A DNA stretch of 15,825 nucleotides from positions 1 to 15,825 of the forward strand of contig JAZNVH010000013.1 in NCBI GenBank assembly GCA_045592745.1, read 5' to 3'. The position numbers and the translations under genes are program-made. Under the pieces are notes generated by a model. It saw only the letters and a list, made by a program, of their open reading frames with translations. It searched no databases and had not been told where the DNA came from. Origin of the DNA: Aphodoplasma sp045592745. GTDB lineage: Bacteria; Bacillota; Clostridia; UBA1381; UMGS1253. This document shows positions 1 through 5,960 of this stretch, one piece after another (the stretch's first letter is position 1; every line of letters begins with the position of its first letter).

Positions 1-671
1 CCGGAATGCGAAACCATCGAAGTCTTCACGGATGAGGAGCTTGAAAAATTCAAAGCCGAAGCCTTCCGAACACACTCTACAGGCAATAGGGTATATCAAC
101 AGGCAGGAGCCTACATCCTGATGCTCAACACTGGACTGCGAATAGGCGAACTTCTGGGGTTACTAAACAGTGATATAGACTTTGAGAATAAAACAATGAC
201 TATAAGACAAGCGGTAAAATTAGTCGACCAAAGAGATGGAACAAAGCTCATAGGAGGTAAAGTTAAAAAAGTAGGTAAAACCAAAACCACCACAAGCAAA
301 CGAGTCGTGCCACTAAACAGCACGGCTATAGAAATGATACACGACTTGCGAAAAGAATACTACTTCGGCGAAGACACTCCACTAGTGTGCGATGCCAACG
401 GTGACTATGCAAACCCAACTAACCTACGAAAACGACTATATAGAATAGAAGATGCTGCAGGAATAGAAACAAAAGGACTCCATGCATTCAGACACACCTT
501 CGCCACCAAGCTAATCAACGGAACAAAGTGTGCTGACGGAAGCATAAAAAACTAAACATAAAAGCGGTAGCCGACATCCTCGGACACACCACTATCGAGA
601 TAACAGAAAGGTACTATGTAAAAAAGGATACCTCAAGGCTGACCGGAATCACAGACGGGTTCGAGATATGA
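1..671 (+). pseudogene. Tyrosine recombinase (phage/ICE-type integrase), C-terminal part, -1 frame break
   Basis: The reading frame is open from the window edge, so the N-terminus lies outside. The catalytic domain of a tyrosine site-specific recombinase is visible: the first Arg in TGLRIGELLGL (codon 139-141), a basic beta-hairpin, and the HxxR box HAFRHTFATKL (481-513). The first frame stops at TAA 553-555, before the last catalytic elements. The -1 frame then supplies LGHTTIEITERYY, with the expected His (GH) and the Tyr nucleophile (codons 612-617), ending at TGA 669-671. The frames meet at A AAA AAC (546-552), in the right register for -1 slippage. The joined product has the spacing I expect between HxxRH and LGH, so only about one base is missing. 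It is either a pseudogene from A7-to-A6 contraction, a sequencing error, or a gene needing programmed frameshifting. The family excises and integrates mobile elements; the element body presumably lies to the left. Confidence 0.8.
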
Positions 672-859
672 CGAAACCGCAGAATAGAATACCCCTGAGA
701 ATGAAATTAAATCACTCTCAGGGGTATCAAAATTTGATACGCATAAACAAAGAAAAAGGGATTTTAATTTTTGGTAAAAATATTCTGCGAGAATCAAAAA
801 ATGTTCTGGTAGAATTGTTATCTAAAGGCGAAATTGATAGAATTGACGAAATCAAGTGA
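668..859 (+). CDS. Possible small hypothetical protein, 63 aa, weak
   Basis: This ORF starts with an ATG that overlaps the integrase stop as ATGA. The product is basic and AT-rich in codons (many Lys, Ile and Asn), with no motif I recognise and no clear signal peptide or membrane segment. No Shine-Dalgarno sequence lies upstream of the ATG. The first 25 codons run through two inverted repeats (689-727 and 724-740), which suggests the DNA is constrained by structure rather than by coding. It is listed because of the overlap with the integrase end, a common arrangement for small element-borne genes, but it may well be a chance ORF. Confidence 0.18.
   Translation: MTKPQNRIPLRMKLNHSQGYQNLIRINKEKGILIFGKNILRESKNVLVELLSKGEIDRIDEIK
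689..740. repeat. Two overlapping inverted repeats downstream of the integrase
   Basis: A perfect 12-bp inverted repeat, ATACCCCTGAGA (689-700) and TCTCAGGGGTAT (716-727), encloses a 15-nt loop. Its right arm overlaps a second, almost continuous palindrome, GTATCAAA-A-TTTGATAC (724-740). No U-run follows the first stem, so it is not a standard intrinsic terminator. The position between an integrase and a tRNA gene fits recombinase or excisionase binding sites or a transcript structure, but this is inference. Confidence 0.7.
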
Positions 860-1062
860 TGCTAAAATGATGATGTAGCAGACGGAACGCTTGCAAACGG
901 ATGCAACCGTATGCGAAATTGATGCTCATTTCGGGCATGATTATTTGAGTCTCAAGACCATGCGCCGTCATCAAAAATATAATTAAAAATTACTAAAATT
1001 CAAAATTGATGCTCTGAAATTTGATTTTGAAACACAAAAATTTTTAATGATTAAAAAATAAG
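860..1062. other. Gene-poor stretch between the element edge and tRNA-Trp
   Basis: No gene is supportable here. The part from about 876 to 970 is less A/T-rich than its flanks and has a 35-codon stop-to-stop frame (879-986) that I do not recognise; it could be a decayed gene end. A small stem CGAAAT/ATTTCG with an 8-nt loop lies at 914-933. The 12-mer AAATTGATGCTC occurs at 916-927 and 1003-1014, and its core AAATTGAT also at 831-838. The end of the stretch (980-1060) is nearly pure A/T and gives the U-rich tail of the minus-strand tRNA terminator. Confidence 0.5.
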
Positions 1063-1093
1063 AAGTGGCTCAAACGCAGTGTTTGAGCCACTT
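1063..1093 (-). terminator. Intrinsic terminator of tRNA-Trp
   Basis: A perfect 13-bp stem, AAGTGGCTCAAAC (1063-1075) and GTTTGAGCCACTT (1081-1093), has a 5-nt loop. Read on the minus strand it begins four bases after the tRNA 3' end and is followed by a T-rich tract (TTCTTATTTTTTAA), as expected for rho-independent termination of the tRNA transcript. Confidence 0.9.
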
Positions 1094-1097
1094 TGTA

Positions 1098-1173
1098 TGG
1101 CAGGGGCAGAAGGACTTGAACCCTCGGCACTCGGTTTTGGAGACCGATGCTCTACCAACTGAGCTATACCCCT
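1098..1173 (-). tRNA. tRNA-Trp (anticodon CCA)
   Basis: The minus strand folds into a full 76-nt cloverleaf. The acceptor arm is AGGGGTA with TGCCCCT, followed by discriminator G and an encoded CCA. The D arm is GCTC/GAGC, the anticodon arm is TCGGT/ACCGA with loop CTCCAAA (anticodon CCA, tryptophan), the variable loop is 5 nt, and the T arm is GAGGG/CCTTC with loop TTCAAGT. It has its own promoter and terminator and so is a single-gene unit. Its 3' end faces the integrase remnant, the orientation seen when integrative elements use a tRNA gene as attachment site. The gene itself is intact. Confidence 0.97.
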
Positions 1174-1194
1174 ATAAAAATACGATACTTATAT

Positions 1195-1223
1195 ATTATA
1201 CTCGGTTTTGGAGCGTATGTCAA
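1195..1223 (-). promoter_or_regulatory. Consensus sigma-A promoter of tRNA-Trp
   Basis: On the minus strand, TTGACA (1218-1223) and TATAAT (1195-1200) are separated by exactly 17 bp. Both hexamers match consensus, as is common for stable RNA genes. Start of transcription is predicted near 1188, about 15 nt before the mature tRNA. The 17-bp spacer (1201-1217) contains almost the whole copy of the tRNA anticodon region described separately. Confidence 0.9.
1200..1213. repeat. 14-nt copy of the tRNA-Trp anticodon region in the promoter spacer
   Basis: The plus-strand 14-mer ACTCGGTTTTGGAG occurs at 1129-1142, inside the tRNA (anticodon loop plus 3' side of the anticodon stem), and again in the same orientation at 1200-1213, in the promoter. 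The match is perfect; the flanking bases differ. Confidence 0.9.
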
Positions 1224-1271
1224 TACAAAAAATCATATATTTTAAAAAAAAGCAAAAAAGTTATACATTTG

Positions 1272-1300
1272 TTGACATTTTATAAAATATGTGCCATAAT
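1272..1300 (+). promoter_or_regulatory. Sigma-A promoter of mgtC
   Basis: TTGACA (1272-1277) and CATAAT (1295-1300) are separated by 17 bp. The predicted start, near 1306-1308, falls inside the palindrome at 1301-1325, leaving a leader of about 110 nt before the mgtC start. Confidence 0.75.
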
Positions 1301-1325
1301 TACTATATTAATACATAATATAGTA
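1301..1325. repeat. Perfect 10-bp inverted repeat directly downstream of the mgtC -10 box
   Basis: TACTATATTA (1301-1310) and TAATATAGTA (1316-1325) are exact reverse complements around ATACA. The repeat starts on the base after the -10 hexamer, over the expected transcription start. That position suits a repressor operator; alternatively the RNA could form a weak 5' hairpin. I do not recognise the binding protein. Confidence 0.7.
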
Positions 1326-1416
1326 CAAAAGTCAACAGACGCACAAAAGTGAACCTGTATGTATAGAGTTTATTTTTGGTGTGCTTTTTTATTTTCAAAA
1401 AGGGGGTCGTTTTTTA

Positions 1417-2082
1417 GTGGACTATATTTTTGTTATGTTTGAGTACCTTTTCAGGATTCTTTTGGCAGGAATATGCGGTGCTGTTATAGGTTATGAGAGA
1501 AAAAACAGAGGAAAAGGAGCGGGAATTCGTACACATATTATTGTCGCAATAGCGTCGGCACTGATGATGGTTGTATCGAAGTATGGATTTAGTGATATTA
1601 GTTTTAGTGGTGATGTTCGCCTTGACCCTTCAAGAATTGCTTCCCAAATTGTATCGGGAGTGGGTTTTCTTGGCGCGGGAATGATTTTTGTTCAAAAGCA
1701 GACGGTAAAAGGGCTTACAACTGCGGCGGGTATATGGGCTACTTCGGGCATTGGTATGGCGATAGGAAGCGGAATGTATATGATAGGTGTACTAAGCTCG
1801 CTTCTTATATTGGTTATACAATTTCTTACACATAAGAAATGGAAGTTTTTACTTCAGCCTGTTGAAGAACAACTTGTTTTCCATATTACTAACGATGAAA
1901 ATGCGCTCGAATATCTAAAAGAGTACATAAAAAAACTTGGTATTGATGCTGACTCAATTAGTATAAAGAATAATGAGGATTCGACTATGACAGTCGAGGT
2001 TGCCGCTATGATGCCACACGGGTTTAATGTGCTTGATTTGATGGAACATGATAAAAGGTATATAATATCAATAAATATGTAA
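1417..2082 (+). CDS. mgtC: MgtC/SapB family membrane protein
   Basis: The product is 221 aa, typical of MgtC/SapB proteins: an N-terminal set of transmembrane helices (about residues 5-140), then a soluble C-terminal ACT-like part (about 150-221). Family motifs are clear: GYERKNRGKGAGIRTH (about 25-40), the RIASQIVSGVGFLGAG stretch with its Gly-rich helix, and TTAAGIWATSGIGMAIG. MgtC-type proteins are inner-membrane proteins linked to growth in low magnesium and to inhibition of F-type ATP synthase in pathogens; the role in commensal Firmicutes is not settled. I chose the GTG at 1417 because AGGGGG (1401-1405) lies upstream; the spacing is slightly long. A GTG at 1381 (+12 residues) and an ATG at 1435 are alternatives. 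It is a single-gene unit with its own promoter and terminator, and the palindrome at the start site suggests control. Confidence 0.9.
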   Translation: MDYIFVMFEYLFRILLAGICGAVIGYERKNRGKGAGIRTHIIVAIASALMMVVSKYGFSDISFSGDVRLDPSRIASQIVSGVGFLGAGMIFVQKQTVKGLTTAAGIWATSGIGMAIGSGMYMIGVLSSLLILVIQFLTHKKWKFLLQPVEEQLVFHITNDENALEYLKEYIKKLGIDADSISIKNNEDSTMTVEVAAMMPHGFNVLDLMEHDKRYIISINM

Positions 2083-2109
2083 AAAAGGGCTTTTATGAAG
2101 CCCTTTTTT
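2081..2109. terminator. Bidirectional terminator between mgtC and the phosphodiesterase
   Basis: AAAAAAGGGCTT (2081-2092) and AAGCCCTTTTTT (2098-2109) form a 12-bp stem with a TTATG loop. A-runs and T-runs on both sides let it serve both the plus-strand mgtC, whose TAA it overlaps, and the minus-strand gene ending at 2111. Confidence 0.9.
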
Positions 2110-2110
2110 A

Positions 2111-2653
2111 TTAGCACGATATTTTAAAAATACATTCTCCCTCAAAAGAATAAATCGTGAAAACGCTATTTTCATAAATCATATAGCTGGGTGCAAAGTC
2201 ATTTTTAGGCAGTGACACTGAACCGGGATTTAAAAATATATTTTTATTTCTTGAAAAAGCACACGGCACATGAGTGTGTCCGTTTATAAATATGTCGCCC
2301 TCCTGTATTGGAGGAAGCTCTTCTTCGTTATATAAATGCCCGTGCGTAAGAAATATAGTGTGTCCATCTGTATTTAAAAGTGCATATGGAGCCATAATCG
2401 GAAACTCCAAAAGCATCTGGTCAACCTCGCTGTCACAGTTTCCGCGTACACATAAAATGTTTTGTTTAAGAGAATTTAGAATTTTTGTTACTTCCTGAGG
2501 ATTATACTCTTCAGGAAACGGATTTCTCGGCCCATGGTAGAGTATATCTCCAAGCAATACAAGTCTGTCGGCACATTCGCGCTTATATGTGTCGGCAATT
2601 TTTTTTGCCGCTACTGCGCTTCCGTGTATATCAGATGCAAACATTATCTTCAT
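2111..2653 (-). CDS. yfcE: YfcE-type metallophosphoesterase (phosphodiesterase)
   Basis: This 180-aa protein has the complete metal-binding set of calcineurin-like phosphoesterases: D8-x-H10 (SDIHG), GD36, the family signature RGNCDSEVDQM with N72, GH104, and GHTH at 125-128. The RGNCDSEVD signature and short length match the YfcE/MJ0936 group, two-metal phosphodiesterases active on small phosphodiester substrates in vitro; the natural substrate is unknown. It is predicted to be cytosolic. The ATG is preceded by GAAAGGACG at a suitable distance, and a plausible promoter lies 35-65 bp upstream. It is monocistronic between the mgtC terminator and the divergent pdaB, with no functional link to its neighbours apparent from the sequence. 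Confidence 0.92.
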   Translation of the reverse strand: MKIMFASDIHGSAVAAKKIADTYKRECADRLVLLGDILYHGPRNPFPEEYNPQEVTKILNSLKQNILCVRGNCDSEVDQMLLEFPIMAPYALLNTDGHTIFLTHGHLYNEEELPPIQEGDIFINGHTHVPCAFSRNKNIFLNPGSVSLPKNDFAPSYMIYENSVFTIYSFEGECIFKISC

Positions 2654-2687
2654 TTTTCATCGTCCTTTCAATTTTTGCTGTATTTTA

Positions 2688-2717
2688 ATTTTATCATAAG
2701 TATATTATGCATTGCAA
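2688..2717 (-). promoter_or_regulatory. Putative promoter of the YfcE-type gene
   Basis: On the minus strand, TTGCAA (2712-2717) and TAAAAT (2688-2693) are separated by 18 bp, about 35 bp before the start codon. Both boxes deviate from consensus but are correctly placed. Confidence 0.5.
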
Positions 2718-2718
2718 G

Positions 2719-2748
2719 AGAATACTCAAAACCTATTGTTCATATTTA
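2719..2748 (+). promoter_or_regulatory. Candidate sporulation-type promoter of pdaB
   Basis: AGAATA (2719-2724) and CATATTTA (2741-2748), 16 bp apart, resemble a forespore sigma-G promoter, the regulation known for pdaB in Bacillus. A TATAAT at 2747-2752 lacks a good -35 box at the usual distance, so a sigma-A promoter is not excluded. The call rests mostly on the identity of the gene. Confidence 0.25.
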
Positions 2749-2782
2749 TAATAGTGTATGGTTTATCAAGGGGGCAGACAGT

Positions 2783-3547
2783 ATGAAAATTTTTGTTTTC
2801 GCAAAAAATAATATATTATTTTACACTGTATTGACAATAGCTTTATTTGGTATGATAGCTTTGCGAGATGCAGGATATACACAGACCATAAACGCATCTG
2901 CAAGACTTTTGCCTATTTACAGCGTAGAGACAGATGAAAAATGCGTCGCCATAACGTTTGACTCGGCATGGGGTGATGAAGATACTCAAAAAATTCTGGA
3001 CGCTCTTTCAAAAAATAATGCAAAGGCGACGTTTTTTGTAACGGGGGATTATCTTGACAGATGCGCTGTATCTGCGAAGGCTTTTTTTGATGCAGGGCAT
3101 GAAATAGCAAATCATTCTAATATGCATCCGCATCCAAACAAGCTCTCAGAGGCGCAGCTTAAAGAGGATACAAAAAAATGCGAAGAAAAAATCTATGCTA
3201 TCACGGGCAAAAACAACAATCTTTACCGCGCTCCGTACGGAGAATATAATAATGACACTGTTTCTGCGATAAATTCTATGGGTTATTATTTTATTCAGTG
3301 GGATGCAGACAGTCTTGATTATAAAAATCTTAGCGATGAACAAATCTGTGAGCGCATATTAAAAAGGGTGAAAAACGGCTCAATTATACTTTTTCACACA
3401 GGCACAAAAAACACTGCGTCAGCACTTGAAAAGCTTTTGCCAAAGCTTAGTGAGATGGGGTATTCGTTTAAAAGTGTAGGCGAGCTTATATACAAAGATG
3501 ACTTTTATATAGACAATAGCGGAAGGCAAATAAAAAACGTTTCCTGA
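2783..3547 (+). CDS. pdaB: Polysaccharide deacetylase, sporulation PdaB family
   Basis: The 254-aa protein has an N-terminal membrane anchor or uncleaved signal (about residues 9-27) and a NodB-type deacetylase domain (about 53-235). The five NodB motifs are visible: TFDSAWGD (58-65), HSNMH (H111 and H115, metal ligands), RAPYGEYN (149-156), WDADSLD (173-179) and the LFH motif (H205). TFDxxWGD instead of TFDDG, and the 254-aa length, are characteristic of PdaB, which acts outside the cell membrane or in the forespore compartment and is needed to keep spores stable in Bacillus. The canonical second Asp of motif 1 is replaced by Ser61, as in that subfamily, so activity may differ from standard deacetylases. 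The ATG at 2783 follows AAGGGGG with 8-nt spacing. The frame remains open upstream to 2534, but that extension crosses the divergent gene and is unlikely. Confidence 0.92.
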   Translation: MKIFVFAKNNILFYTVLTIALFGMIALRDAGYTQTINASARLLPIYSVETDEKCVAITFDSAWGDEDTQKILDALSKNNAKATFFVTGDYLDRCAVSAKAFFDAGHEIANHSNMHPHPNKLSEAQLKEDTKKCEEKIYAITGKNNNLYRAPYGEYNNDTVSAINSMGYYFIQWDADSLDYKNLSDEQICERILKRVKNGSIILFHTGTKNTASALEKLLPKLSEMGYSFKSVGELIYKDDFYIDNSGRQIKNVS

Positions 3548-3568
3548 ATTATTTCGGGAAACGTTTTT
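3533..3568. terminator. Bidirectional terminator between pdaB and the glycosyltransferase operon
   Basis: A 16-bp stem (3533-3548 with 3553-3568, one G-U pair, TTAT loop) is flanked by an A-run on the left and TTTTTATTTTT on the right. It overlaps the last codons and TGA of pdaB and lies 4 nt from the stop of the convergent minus-strand operon, so it can serve both. Confidence 0.9.
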
Positions 3569-3572
3569 ATTT

Positions 3573-4688
3573 TTACATATCGTATATGATGCGCATTTCT
3601 TCGAGTACGGATGATATGTCATATTTTTTTACGGTTTCTTTGTTTACAGCTCCCATTCTTTCTCTAAGGCTTTGGTCAGCAAGTAATTTTTCAATTGCAT
3701 TTTTAAAGCCATCAATATCGTCAGGGTCACATTTATAGCCCGTTACACCGTATATACTGTAATCATTTATTCCGTGAATATTTGATGTTATAACTGGAAG
3801 TCCGCAAGCCATAGATTCTATTGCTGCAAGCCCAAGACCTTCTCTAAATGACGGAAAACAAAAAACATCTGACGAGTAATTAAGCTCGGGGATATCTTTT
3901 CTGTAGCCTAACAGATGTACTTGCTTTTCCACTCCAAGAGAAGAAGCCAATTCAAGCAATTGATTTTGCTTATCGCCTAAACCCGCTATCGCATAATGAA
4001 CTGAAGGGTTAGCCAGTTTTGCTAATGCTTTGATTATTACGCTGTGGTTTTTGTTTTCGTTGAGCTCTCCGACAGATAATAACAAGAAGTCATTTTCTGC
4101 AACACCTATTTCGCATCTTTTGGCCATTCTGTCTGCACAAATATTTTCAAATCTGGCAAGGTCAATGCCGACCCCGGGAACATAACAAACCTCTTTTGCT
4201 CCAAGCTTGTTTTCAGCCAGGGTATAATCTTCTTTATTGATTGTTATAAGCTTGTCTGTAAATGGAGCGCAAAGTTTTTCAACAGGATAGTAAAGCATCC
4301 AGTTAAGCGTTGGAGCTCCTCTATAAAAGTGAAAACCATGTGCGGTATAGAAAACTTTTAACCCCGTTTTTTTTCTAAACTTTCTGCAAACAAGACGAGT
4401 AATTGCAGAAGCGTTGGGGGTATGACAGTGGACAATGTCGTAATTGCCATTTTTTATTAATTCTTTAAGTTGTTTATATGCTTTTACATTATCAAAAGAT
4501 AATGGCGAGCGGGAAAAGTTAATTTGATAAAAGCCACAACCAAGCTCTTTATATAAATCATCTAAAGCCAAGTCTGTATAGTTGCAGGCAATATCGACAT
4601 GGTGTCCTTCGCTTACAAGCATATTGATATGGGGTTTAAAAAAACTATTCATCGTAAGTGAAATAGTTGTTACATATAATATCTTCAT
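3573..4688 (-). CDS. GT4-family glycosyltransferase (GT-B fold)
   Basis: The protein is 371 aa. It begins KILYVTTISLT, typical of GT-B glycosyltransferases, and has an N-terminal acceptor domain (to about residue 170, with DIVHCHTPNA and TAHGFHFY). The C-terminal nucleotide-sugar domain carries LLLSVGELNENKNH, the HLLGYRKDI stretch and the E-x7-E element FREGLGLAAIESMACGLPV. No transmembrane segments are seen, so it should work at the inner face of the membrane. It is the last gene of the operon and probably adds the second sugar to the lipid-linked sugar made by the genes before it, as PglA does in Campylobacter; donor and acceptor cannot be read from sequence. The ATG at 4688 overlaps the upstream stop as ATGA and follows AAAGGAG. 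The open frame extends to 4841, but entirely inside the upstream gene. Confidence 0.9.
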   Translation of the reverse strand: MKILYVTTISLTMNSFFKPHINMLVSEGHHVDIACNYTDLALDDLYKELGCGFYQINFSRSPLSFDNVKAYKQLKELIKNGNYDIVHCHTPNASAITRLVCRKFRKKTGLKVFYTAHGFHFYRGAPTLNWMLYYPVEKLCAPFTDKLITINKEDYTLAENKLGAKEVCYVPGVGIDLARFENICADRMAKRCEIGVAENDFLLLSVGELNENKNHSVIIKALAKLANPSVHYAIAGLGDKQNQLLELASSLGVEKQVHLLGYRKDIPELNYSSDVFCFPSFREGLGLAAIESMACGLPVITSNIHGINDYSIYGVTGYKCDPDDIDGFKNAIEKLLADQSLRERMGAVNKETVKKYDISSVLEEMRIIYDM

Positions 4689-5290
4689 ACGAGCTCCTTT
4701 GCAGGCACGCCAACGTAGGTTCCGCTGTGGCTGATATTTTTTATTACTACTGCACCGGCGCCAATTACGCAATTGTCGCATATAGTGATATTGTTGATTA
4801 CTGTTGCCCCAATTCCGACATGAGTCTGCTCTCCAACACATGCTGTACCACCGAGTGAAACTCCCGGGGATATATGTACATAATCTTTTATGATATTATC
4901 GTGTTCGGCGACAGCTCTTGTGTTTATTATGCAGTGATTTCCTATAACAGCATCAGCGTTGATAACAGCACCGGCCATAACAACGCTGCCTCTGCCGATG
5001 TGGGCGTTTGTTGCAATTTGAGCTGACGGATGAATAAGTGTTGTCCAATTAACGTCATACCTCTCCGCAATATTTTTTCTGACTTTGTTGTTTCCAATAG
5101 CTATTATAAAATCAGTTTTTCCGTCATTGAGCGTTTGAATTTTATCGCTTTTTCCTATAATGGGGAAACCCATACAACCGCCTGTTGTACTATCGTCAAT
5201 AAAACTGACATCAGAATAACCGTTTTTTAATGCAATATCACAGATAACCTTTCCGTGTCCGCCTGCCCCAACTATAACTAATCTATTCAT
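4685..5290 (-). CDS. PglD/NeuD-like sugar O/N-acetyltransferase (left-handed beta-helix)
   Basis: The protein is 201 aa. The N-terminal Rossmann-like domain holds the signature VIVGAGGHGK (5-14) and binds the nucleotide sugar. From about residue 87 onward there are hexapeptide repeats of a left-handed beta-helix that bind acetyl-CoA. His130 in NTRAVAEHDN matches the catalytic His of PglD. The C-terminal GVPAKELV is typical of the family. Known members acetylate a UDP-4-amino-4,6-dideoxy sugar (PglD) or sialic acid (NeuD). Because an aminotransferase of the PglE type is in the same operon, the 4-amino-sugar role is favoured. The start at 5290 is chosen because AGGAGG lies 9 nt upstream; the GTG at 5311 would place that ribosome binding site inside the gene. 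It overlaps the preceding gene by 8 nt and the next by 4, so translation is probably coupled. Confidence 0.9.
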   Translation of the reverse strand: MNRLVIVGAGGHGKVICDIALKNGYSDVSFIDDSTTGGCMGFPIIGKSDKIQTLNDGKTDFIIAIGNNKVRKNIAERYDVNWTTLIHPSAQIATNAHIGRGSVVMAGAVINADAVIGNHCIINTRAVAEHDNIIKDYVHISPGVSLGGTACVGEQTHVGIGATVINNITICDNCVIGAGAVVIKNISHSGTYVGVPAKELV

Positions 5291-5933
5291 GAACGGCAAC
5301 CTCCTGTGCACTACCCATAAATTCTTCCATAGTTACTGATGTGTCTGAGGTTATACCTTCGCGTTTTAAAACCTTAAACGCGGTTTGAAAGATAATCTTC
5401 CAATCGCCCCAGAAAGTAATGTTGTCTACGTATTCGATATCGTATTCAAACCTTTTTTCCCAGCTTATTGCATTCCTGCCGTTTGCCTGAGCAAGCCCTG
5501 TAATGCCGGGGCGAACCTCAAGTCGTCTTGCCTGAGTTTCGCTGTATCGGCTATTGTATTTTATGTAAAGACTTCGAGGGCCTACGACAGCAATTTGACC
5601 GCGTATTACATTCCACAAAGAAGGCAGCTCGTCAAGTGATGTGCTGCGCAAAAGCTTTCCAAATTTGCCGAGCCTCTGCTCATCAGGAAGCAAATTTCCG
5701 CTGCTATCTTTTGCATCCGACATGGAACGGAATTTATACATATAAAATGGTTTGCCGTTTTTGCCTGCACGCTCTTGTTTAAAAATAACAGGTGCACCTA
5801 AGTTTACCCGCACTAAAAGCGCTGTTATAAGCATAATGGGACTTAGAAAAATTAGCGCCATCGTGGCAAGAAAAATGTCTTGCGGCAGTTTTATGTACTT
5901 TTCATAAAATCCTGGTTTATGTTTTATATCCAT
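5283..5933 (-). CDS. Initiating sugar-phosphate transferase (PglC/bacterial sugar transferase family)
   Basis: The protein is 216 aa, close to the minimal catalytic core of monotopic phosphoglycosyl transferases (PglC about 200 aa), without the large N-terminal membrane domain of WbaP or WcaJ. A hydrophobic hairpin (about residues 19-43) would enter the membrane. Family motifs follow: PVIFKQERAG, MYKFRSM, RSTSLDELPSLWNV with the catalytic Asp-Glu pair (D101-E102), VVGPRSL and VRPGITGLAQ. The enzyme transfers a sugar-1-phosphate from a UDP-sugar to undecaprenyl phosphate, starting a lipid-linked glycan. The second of two nearby ATGs (5933) is chosen because GGCGGGG abuts the first one (5939) and leaves about 6 nt to the second. 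It lies 27 nt after the aminotransferase gene and overlaps the acetyltransferase gene. Confidence 0.92.
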   Translation of the reverse strand: MDIKHKPGFYEKYIKLPQDIFLATMALIFLSPIMLITALLVRVNLGAPVIFKQERAGKNGKPFYMYKFRSMSDAKDSSGNLLPDEQRLGKFGKLLRSTSLDELPSLWNVIRGQIAVVGPRSLYIKYNSRYSETQARRLEVRPGITGLAQANGRNAISWEKRFEYDIEYVDNITFWGDWKIIFQTAFKVLKREGITSDTSVTMEEFMGSAQEVAVHE

Positions 5934-5960
5934 ATGCATCCCCGCCTGAAATAAATTTTA

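Noticed and set aside
879..986. 35-codon open stretch (ending in RRHQKYN) in the gene-poor region
   Set aside because: There is no start codon with a ribosome binding site, it is bounded by stops, and I do not recognise it. It may be a decayed gene end, but it is not supportable as a gene.
1065..1352. 95-codon ORF across the tRNA-Trp region, plus strand
   Set aside because: It runs antisense through the tRNA, its terminator and promoter, has no plausible ribosome binding site or domain, and is a chance frame.
2534..2782. 83-codon upstream extension of the pdaB frame
   Set aside because: It overlaps the start and control region of the divergent phosphodiesterase, and the ATG at 2783 has a good ribosome binding site and the right family length.
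4689..4841. 51-codon upstream extension of the GT4 frame
   Set aside because: It lies entirely inside the acetyltransferase gene; the conserved N-terminus starts at the ATG at 4688.
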